Shown here: positions 58,081-64,000 of the stretch, piece by piece | Position numbering within the stretch: the stretch's first letter is position 1 | How the letters are laid out: every line of letters begins with the position of its first letter | Origin: Parasponia andersonii | Lineage: Eukaryota > Streptophyta > Magnoliopsida > Rosales > Cannabaceae | NCBI GenBank assembly: GCA_002914805.1 | Contig: JXTB01000024.1 | Location: 913,240 to 977,239 of the forward strand | Length of the DNA stretch: 64,000 nt | Direction: 5' to 3' | The notes under the pieces: generated by a model | What the model was told of the DNA's origin: nothing | What the model saw: only the letters and a program-made list of their open reading frames with translations | The model's database searches: none | Made by a program: the position numbers and the translations under genes

Positions 58081-59420
58081 TTCCGTCAATAGTTAACAAG
58101 GTATTTGGCCATACGACAGGTACGTGACCAATGTCCTTTCATACCACATCTATAGTAAAGATTCTCAGGATTTTTAGATGGTTTATACTGTGAGCCTTTT
58201 CCCTTTTCTTGCATCTTTTCATTATTTCTCCGCTTCTAGTGAGTTACGGTTTTCTTGAAATTTGAAAAGTTGTTGTAACCACCATGATGCCAAGAAAAAT
58301 TTCGACCATGACTCCTACCATGATCATGACCTCGACCACGACCATAACTATATTTATAGCCATAATTAATAGTTGATACAGCATTTACTTCAAGAAATGT
58401 TATCGAACCAGTTGGGCGAATTTCATGGTTTTTCATTAATAACTCATTATTTTGTTTAACAACCAGTAAACATGAAATTAATTCAGAATATCTTTTAAAA
58501 CCACACTCCCGATATTGTTGCTACATGACAATATTTGATGTATGGAAAGTGGAGTATGTCTTTTCTAATATATCTTTGTCAGTAAGCTTTTCTCCACATA
58601 ATTTCAATTGAGAAATAATTTTAAATATTGCTAAATTTTAAAATCCTATAGACGCAGGTACATCCAGTCATAACGAGTTTTAAGGAGTATTACAGTTTTT
58701 TAGTGATCATACCTTTATTTTTAAAAAAATTTTGCGATAGTACAGATGGGTCCTTTATAGTTAAATATTCCGTTTTCAATCCCTCGTGCAAATAATGCTG
58801 AAAGAAGATCATGGTTTTTGCATGATCTTGAGTGGATGTATCATTTCCTTATTTAATTGTATTTCCAAAATTCATAGCATCAATGTGGATTTCAGCATTA
58901 AGTGTCCATGCTAAGTAATTCTTGCTCGAAATTTCAAGGGCAACGAATTCAAGTTTTGTGAGGTTTGTTATTGTGAAAACTATTATATCACAAAATATTA
59001 TATAGTTAGGAATAAGAAACTCATAACTTTATCAATACATGATCATAGAAAAATAAAGTATGATTACCTAGTATATTACATTAATAATATTCAAAGACAT
59101 AATTATAAACATGTATATTAGAGAGGTCTATAATCAAACATATTGATATTGAAAACTTAAAGTTAATAGATTAATTATAAGTATATAAGTATTGCCACAA
59201 TAATAATTTATGATAAGAAAATTGATGTATTAGAACATTAAAACTTTCAAATTGTTAGAAAGAAATTACGAATACTAAAATTAGAATGAAATAAAATATA
59301 TGTAAATACACTTTTATAGTATACAATATATGTACATATATTAAATTCCTTATTGTATATCTTCATCAAACTAAAAGGGATATTATAATGCAATATAGTA
59401 ACTCATAAAATTTTACCTTG
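58081..59420 (-). pseudogene. Copia gag, N-terminal and central piece (upstream of the insertion)
   Basis: Minus strand. A gag core near 58440-58640 reads LKLCGEKLTDKDI and QYRECGFKRYSELIS. It is followed by MKNHEIRPTGS, a Gly/Arg-rich stretch (GRGRGHDHGRSHGRN) and a zinc knuckle near 58115-58155 reading YYRCGMKGHWSRTC, in which the first Cys is Tyr. The frame then runs RMAKYLVN to the insertion point at 58077. Stops and frame changes are present. Confidence 0.82.
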
Positions 59421-59443
59421 GCGAGATTATAACGGCTAGATGC

Positions 59444-59457
59444 TCGTGCTGATAACG
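59444..59457 (-). other. Primer-site region of the copia element
   Basis: On the minus strand CGTTATCAGCACGA directly follows the 5' LTR end. The position is that of a primer-binding site. I do not assign the tRNA. Confidence 0.45.
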
Positions 59458-59801
59458 TGTTATAAATAATATTGTGAGTATATAATATAAAAGCTTAAGA
59501 ATACTGATGCTAAACCAAAGAAATTGATGTGAGAAAATCTCTCTCTTCTTTCTTTCATACTTCTCTTATTTCTTTTCTTTTGTTCATCTTTCGAGTGAAA
59601 TTGAAAAGCCTATTTATAGGCCAATACAATCAATTTTAGTCATACACTTAATTGTCATTTATATGACATCCATCCAAGATCACATAACACACTAATTAAA
59701 AAAATTTACCTAATTTTTAATAATTTACACATCACACATGAACAAAAGAAACAATTATTGAAATAATTTTAAAAAATACAAATAATAAATATTTCATCAC
59801 A
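59458..59801 (-). repeat. Copia 5' LTR (minus orientation)
   Basis: Partner of 39710-40052, with the same ends and internal blocks and scattered substitutions. The right flank TATTC pairs with TATTG at the other end of the element. Confidence 0.92.
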
Positions 59802-60914
59802 TATTCAAAATTAAACAAATAAATAAGACAAAAAAAAGGTAGAGGGCTTATGCCTGCTTTCTATGTAATACTGTAGATATATACAGACAAATATCCATTT
59901 ATAATTGATCCATATCTATACCTTATATAATAAGCGGTGATCAAGCAGCTCTTCCACCACAATTTTTTTGTTTAGTCTTTATTATCAACCGCCATTCTCT
60001 CCCTTTTTCTTTACTTTCCATTATTTTGCTTATTTCTTTTTATATTTGTATAATATTCTTTTTTTGTTTTTTGTTGTTGGACGAATTCTTTATTTTTCCC
60101 TAACAAATAAAAGTAATACACTGGAATTAAAATATGTATTTACATAATAAAATATTGTTACTCAAAATTACTTATTAACGTAATAATAAGTTTTTTTACA
60201 CTTATCATTTTCATAAATCACAATAATGTCTATTTTTTTTTTTGAAGAAAGAGCCTCTACCCATTTTTTATGCTTACTTATTTATTCATTAAATTACTTT
60301 TCTTCTAATAACTCAATTATCTCTTTTCTATGCAGTGTATCCTATTTTTTACTTTCATTAGAAATACATTTTTTAGAGATAAAACTTATGTTTTTCAGTG
60401 AATCAATGAAATCATTGTTTTGTAGTGGAAATAACTTTAGTTTTGTTAAATTGTCATATCTTTTTTTTTTTCCTTTCCTTTTTGAGAAAACCTTCTGCTA
60501 CTAATTCCTTTTGTATTCTTGCTTTTATGTTAGGCAGTCTATTTATTTTTTAAAATTTTTTTTTCTCAATACATTTGTATGCTTGATAAACATTTAGAAT
60601 ATCATTTCTACATTTAAAATCAACCATACATAACACTATATTTCACTAGAAACTCATACATGACACTATGTAATATATTTTATATTTAACATTATTTGAC
60701 ATTTAGAGTATGTATTTAAAGACACACGGGTAATGAGTACAGATACAGATGTGCACACATAACCTGCTCGAGAAAGTTACCAGTCTGACCACTTTGAGAG
60801 AGCTATGATTATCCATGATTACAGTGAGGAATAAGGACAAAAGATTAAGGACGTGAGCGTGTACATAAGGCCAACCAAAAAAGTGATGAAATTGGGGAAA
60901 AACGAATGAGAAGA
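59802..60914. other. AT-rich spacer between the copia element and the U5 gene
   Basis: Nothing recognised apart from poly-T tracts. The plus-strand frame at 60226-60504 is Phe/Leu/Ser-rich and reads as chance translation of T-rich DNA. Confidence 0.5.
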
Positions 60915-60925
60915 GTCCCACATCG
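60915..60925 (+). promoter_or_regulatory. Upstream sequence element (USE) of the U5 snRNA gene
   Basis: GTCCCACATCG matches the plant snRNA USE consensus RTCCCACATCG exactly. The 34 bases between it and the TATA box are the spacing that specifies RNA polymerase II rather than III in plants. Confidence 0.95.
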
Positions 60926-60959
60926 GTTCGAGATACTCCATAATGACCTATTCAGATCC

Positions 60960-60965
60960 TATAAG
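60960..60965 (+). promoter_or_regulatory. TATA box of the U5 snRNA gene
   Basis: TATAAG, 34 bases after the USE and 37 bases before the predicted RNA start. Confidence 0.9.
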
Positions 60966-60996
60966 AGTAGGAAAACTAGAATAAACGAACTTACGG

Positions 60997-61114
60997 AGCC
61001 ATGTGGCGAGCACAGAGCGAACTATTCTTTCGCCTTTTACTAAAGAATACCGTGTGCTCGCCAATGACAGTGGCATATGCCTATTTTTGGAGGGTTTCTT
61101 AATTGAGTAACCCC
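60997..61114 (+). ncRNA. U5: U5 spliceosomal snRNA
   Basis: U5 is the core snRNA of the U5 snRNP and of the tri-snRNP. Its loop I aligns the two exons during splicing. The sequence starts AGCCATGTGG. The outer stem pairs GGCGAGCACA (61005-61014) with TGTGCTCGCC (61053-61062) perfectly. The inner stem pairs ATTCTTT (61024-61030) with AAAGAAT (61042-61048) around the 11-nt loop CGCCTTTTACT, the invariant U5 loop I. A Sm site ATTTTTGG (61083-61090) follows, then a 3' stem-loop GGGTT/AACCC (61092-61113). The length of about 118 nt, the USE/TATA promoter and the 3' box all fit. The exact ends are inferred. It appears intact. Confidence 0.95.
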
Positions 61115-61130
61115 AATAATATTAGTTTAA
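61114..61130 (+). terminator. 3'-end processing box of U5
   Basis: CA followed by eight bases and AGTTTAA fits the plant snRNA 3' box CA(N)3-10AGTNNAA, positioned right after the terminal stem-loop. Confidence 0.85.
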
Positions 61131-61185
61131 ATCCGTTTAGGATAGGATTAATTTTTATTTCCAGATTTGTATCATACGGCTCCTT

Positions 61186-61385
61186 TTCACATAAACTTGT
61201 CGCCAATACGTATGTCTCAATCAAATATGAATGTTTAAAAGATGACTTCGGAAGGAAGCTTCACATAAACTTGTCGCCAATACGTATGTCTCAATTTTTT
61301 GATTTTTTAAAAAGCCAAAATTTCAGTTAATTTAGTATCAATCAAATATGAATCTAATGGTTTAAAAGATGACTTCGGAAGGAAG
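61186..61385. repeat. Paired direct repeats between the two U5 loci
   Basis: CACATAAACTTGTCGCCAAT (and ACGTATGTCTCAAT after it) occurs near 61188 and again near 61262. TTTAAAAGATGACTTCGGAA + GGAAGC occurs near 61234 and again near 61360. The repeats mark a local rearrangement lying between the two U5 copies. Confidence 0.85.
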
Positions 61386-61431
61386 CGTGGAAAGTGGCAA
61401 AGTGGAACGAATGAGAAAGCTAATGGGAAGA

Positions 61432-61442
61432 GTCCCACATCG
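61432..61442 (+). promoter_or_regulatory. USE of the second U5 locus
   Basis: GTCCCACATCG, identical to the USE at 60915. Confidence 0.92.
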
Positions 61443-61476
61443 GTTGCATTTCTTTGGAAGAGATTGGTCCAGTTTG

Positions 61477-61482
61477 TATAAG
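61477..61482 (+). promoter_or_regulatory. TATA box of the second U5 locus
   Basis: TATAAG, again exactly 34 bases after the USE and 37 bases before the AGCC start. The promoter sequence between the elements differs from the first copy although its geometry is conserved. Confidence 0.88.
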
Positions 61483-61513
61483 ATAAAGTACTTCGTTGAT
61501 CGTCAGATCAAAG

Positions 61514-61567
61514 AGCCATGTGGTGACCACAGAGCGAACTATTCTTTCGCCTTTTACTAAAGATCAG
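61514..61567 (+). pseudogene. U5: Truncated U5 snRNA copy
   Basis: AGCCATGTGGTGACCACAGA through loop I (CGCCTTTTACT) and TAAAGAT match the 5' half of U5. After that the sequence (CAGAGAGCGCCC) no longer matches. The 3' strand of the outer stem, the Sm site, the 3' stem-loop and the 3' box are absent. The 5' stem strand also carries changes (GGTGACCACA for GGCGAGCACA). The RNA could not assemble a normal U5 particle, but the promoter looks usable. Confidence 0.85.
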
Positions 61568-61667
61568 AGAGCGCCCTCTTTCTGGGATGGGTATGGGCTG
61601 TATGCGCTTTCTTTGGGTGAGGTTTGTGTGGTTAGAGAGAGCTAATGCTACGAGGTGCTAAATTCAT

Positions 61668-61915
61668 TATTTACACGATAAATAAATTATATATATTGAT
61701 ATATTAATAATTTTAAGCCGGTAAATTAATTATATGATATGGTAAATGAAATATATATAATGATAAATTAATTATGTACCATAGTAAATGAATTTTATAT
61801 ACCGATAAATTAATTATATATTATGATAAATGAATTATATATATCGTAAATTAATTATATATATCGATAAATAATTACGTATATTGGTAAATTAATTATA
61901 TTTACATATGAGTAT
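61668..61915. repeat. AT-rich minisatellite
   Basis: Variants of a roughly 20-22-bp unit, GATAAATTAATTATATATA, recur about ten times with drift, including GGTAAATTAATTATATGAT and GATAAATGAATTATATATA. Confidence 0.8.
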
Positions 61916-63479
61916 AATAGTAAATTATAATCTTTATAACTTAAAAAAGGATATATAAGTCAATAAAATAAAAAGGGATATTCATTAATATATATATAGC
62001 TTAAAAAAATGGCCTGTGGTGTAGCTTCTACTTCTTTCTTTTTTAAAAAATGAATTTTGAAAAGAGAAGTTGACATATGTAAGACTAATTTGGACTAAAA
62101 TGATTTTCAGTAGTGTTACAACTTACCAGCATAGTGTCATACAATTTGTTGTCCTAAAAGCTTAATTTTATGGTCATAAATTCATAGTCATAAAATACTC
62201 TATGACACTATTAGAAATCTTATTTTTAAAAATACTCATAAATAAGTCATTTGAGTCCAAAGTACTACTAGCTAGGTTTGTTCCCCTTTGGAAAAATTTT
62301 TTTCTTTTCTTTTTTGTCATTGTCTAAAAGTGTCATAAATTGCTCAAAATACGAGTTTGAAAAGCTTTCTATTTTTTTTTCACAGTAAAACTCCTAAATT
62401 TAGCTCAAATTAGGAAAGTCATTTTAGCTCAAATTAGTCCTACACATGTTTTCGACTCCCTTTTTCCGTAAAAACTACAATATTGGTATAAAAGAACAAA
62501 ATCTATTAGTATCAATTAAGTGTGAGACTTACCACTAATTTTTATTTAGCCATGATTCCTTTCTAGTAATTAGAAATTAGTAATTTTTATTAGTATTATT
62601 AGTATAATTTAACATCATATTATCAATTTTAAAAGTAATCATTTGATATTTAAGTAAAAAAAATATTTTTGAAGTATTTAGTATTTTGCTTTTCGTGTTT
62701 TGAGGAAGGCTAGTAACACTCTTTTTTACATTGTCATAATCTCACTACTTGACACTAGATTCCACTATGATATATTACATTATTAAAATATTAAAATAGA
62801 TAGTAAAATCTGTGTCAGATGATAAAATTAAAAAATGTAAAAGAGAATAAGAAATAGAGTGCATTTGGCATTTTTTTTTGTGTTTTATAGGTCATGTCAT
62901 ACTTATATCGTGCTTGTGCCCAATATCATGCTATAAATGATCTCGACAAGACCCAATAGCTGGTGTCATGCTTGGCACAACATAAGATCACCTCGTGCCG
63001 CATCGTGTTTGGCATGAATTTTTTCATATCATGTCATCATTCTTAACGGGTGGCCCGATCTATTTGGCATCTCTAGACTCTATTTTTGCTAATATTATGA
63101 ATTTTCTAAAATTTTTCAAAAATGACACTTTTTTTCATCGAGGTCCATTTCCCATCAATAGTAATAACTTGGGCTTTTTCTAAGTTCATGGACTCGTTCA
63201 AGAACCCATAAAAAATAAAAATTAAAAGTAAGAGGTGGGGGCTTAGAAGATTCATTAATAAGCCGATAACCATGCAGAATCATTTCTTAAACTGCTGTCG
63301 GAATACCATACTCCACCCTCCAAATGGTCTCCTTTTCATACCACCAAAATTTTTCTTTCTGAGATACTTGTTCATGTCCTGAAAACTCCTCCATATGGGG
63401 CAAGTCCACGGATATTGATAACTCTAAGTCTACCGTTTTCAGCTTTTTTCCAAGCTCCAGTCTCCACCTACATTTACTC
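61916..63479. other. AT-rich spacer with possible old repeat near 62890-63070
   Basis: No gene recognised. GTGTCATA and TATGACAC words recur in both orientations at 62130-62340. A block with GCTTGGCACAACATAAGATC and GCATCGTGTTTGGCATGA (62970-63020) has the look of a worn dispersed repeat. Confidence 0.4.
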
Positions 63480-64000
63480 TACTTCTTCTTCGGTCTCCAC
63501 TATGCATATTGTTGGGCCCCACATGGAAAATGGAGTACACTTGATCACATTCATGTCCTCTCTCTAACTGCGGTGGACAATTGCCTCACGCATATTGTGG
63601 GGCCCATTCCTGAGCCTTGCAACAGGTCAGGGCCACGCGGATCGCACGTGATCTCACCATCGGCCTTTGGGTCATCCAAATTTAAGGCAGAATCCATCAC
63701 TGATCCCAAACGATTCAGCGGTCAGACCCCAACCACGACAGCTGGCGGTCTGAGGCCCCTTGGGTCTGCTGTCTGGGAACGGCGACCTTTACTTCAACAG
63801 TCGGAGGGGTCAGATGCCCCAGGGTCCCCATAACTGATCCCAGATGGTCTAGCCAGTCAGACTGGATACGATGGAAAGCAGCCCCACGGCTCCAGACCCA
63901 GACAGAGCATTTAATGCGTTTCTGGGTAGGTGCGTGCGCAGGGACAAGCCGCCCTGGCAGAACGGCGATTTGCCCAAATCTTGCTCCTGACAGATTGCAG
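63480..64000. other. GC-rich segment, probably the edge of another repeat, cut by the window end
   Basis: Composition changes sharply to GC-rich near 63560. ACTGATCCCA occurs near 63699 and again near 63832, each followed by GGTC/GTCAGAC words, so internal repetition is present. The plus-strand frame at 63573-63833 shows no recognisable domain. An LTR or other retroelement edge is likely but not shown. Confidence 0.4.

Larger units (their letters stand above)
39710..59801 (-). mobile_element. Ty1/copia element split by a nested Ty3/gypsy element
   Basis: Two LTRs of 343 and 344 bp (39710-40052 and 59458-59801) are direct copies in the same orientation. On the minus strand they run TGTGATG/TGTTATA-type ends inward. 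The flanking 5-mers are TATTG (39705-39709) and TATTC (59802-59806), a target duplication with one mismatch. On the minus strand the order is gag (59420 to 58081, then 44057 to about 43740), protease, integrase, RT, RNase H, which is the copia order. Removing the insertion at 44058-58076 leaves about 6 kb, a normal copia size. All domains carry stops or frame changes, so it is inactive. Confidence 0.92.

Noticed and set aside
44053-58081. Target duplication of the Tat-like element
   Set aside because: Left flank TTCAT and right flank AAAAC do not match; the right junction seems altered, so no duplication is claimed.
60226-60504. 92-codon frame after the copia element
   Set aside because: Phe/Ser/Leu-rich translation of poly-T DNA, with no homology recognised.
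1-64000. tRNA or rRNA genes
   Set aside because: No cloverleaf with A and B box spacing and no rRNA-like segment was recognised by eye; the only tRNA-like sequence is the 12-base primer site.

Overview
The window is nuclear DNA of a flowering plant, most likely a eudicot. The evidence is an intron-less 3-ketoacyl-CoA synthase gene, a U5 snRNA gene with the plant USE/TATA promoter and plant 3' box, and plant-type LTR retrotransposons (a Tekay/Del-like chromovirus, a Tat-like Ty3/gypsy element and a Ty1/copia element). It is AT-rich and dominated by transposable elements. I recognise one intact protein gene (26601-27998) and one RNA gene (about 60997-61114). Almost everything else is decayed mobile DNA or anonymous AT-rich spacer.

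Layout. 1-925: a foldback (MITE-like) element interrupted by a 112-base assembly gap. 1470-2025: fragments of dispersed repeats, including a CACTA-like end. 2977-5215: a minus-strand solo LTR with a perfect target-site duplication (TSD). 6480-7944: a truncated LTR of the same lineage, followed by a 199-bp tandem duplication. 10442-19834: a complete but dead Tekay-like chromovirus (5' LTR, gag-pol, 3' LTR). Its whole polyprotein lies in one frame broken only by stop codons, and its 3' LTR carries a 408-bp tandem duplication absent from the 5' LTR. 19860-20939: degenerate AT-rich repeats. 20940-23291: a second solo LTR with a TSD. 23418-24425: a candidate non-autonomous DNA transposon. 26463-28390: the KCS gene with its TATA box and 3' region. 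28684-30877: another LTR. 34757-35071: an unidentified gene fragment. 35740-37310: an unusual array built on ACTAGTAAC words with a 620-650-bp higher-order period.

39710-59801 is a three-level nest. A minus-strand Ty1/copia element, with 343/344-bp LTRs and a near-perfect TSD, is split by a plus-strand Tat-like Ty3/gypsy element at 44058-58076. That element carries, antisense between its integrase and 3' LTR, a putative gypsy-type transposon ORF that appears to contain introns. This antisense ORF is itself split by a GC-richer minus-strand protease-RT-RNase H piece from another Tat-like element (about 52645-54920). A 476-bp exact duplication joined by a single N at 51543 looks like an assembly error.

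60915-61567 holds a U5 snRNA gene and a second U5 locus with the same promoter spacing but a truncated RNA body. The last 500 bases are distinctly GC-rich and run off the window.

The KCS enzyme would elongate very-long-chain fatty acids in the ER, and U5 serves the spliceosome. They are unrelated genes sharing a repeat-rich neighbourhood. No unmistakably new biological system is present. The most unusual structures are the antisense intron-bearing ORF with an embedded pol segment, the ACTAGTAAC array, and the paired U5 loci.
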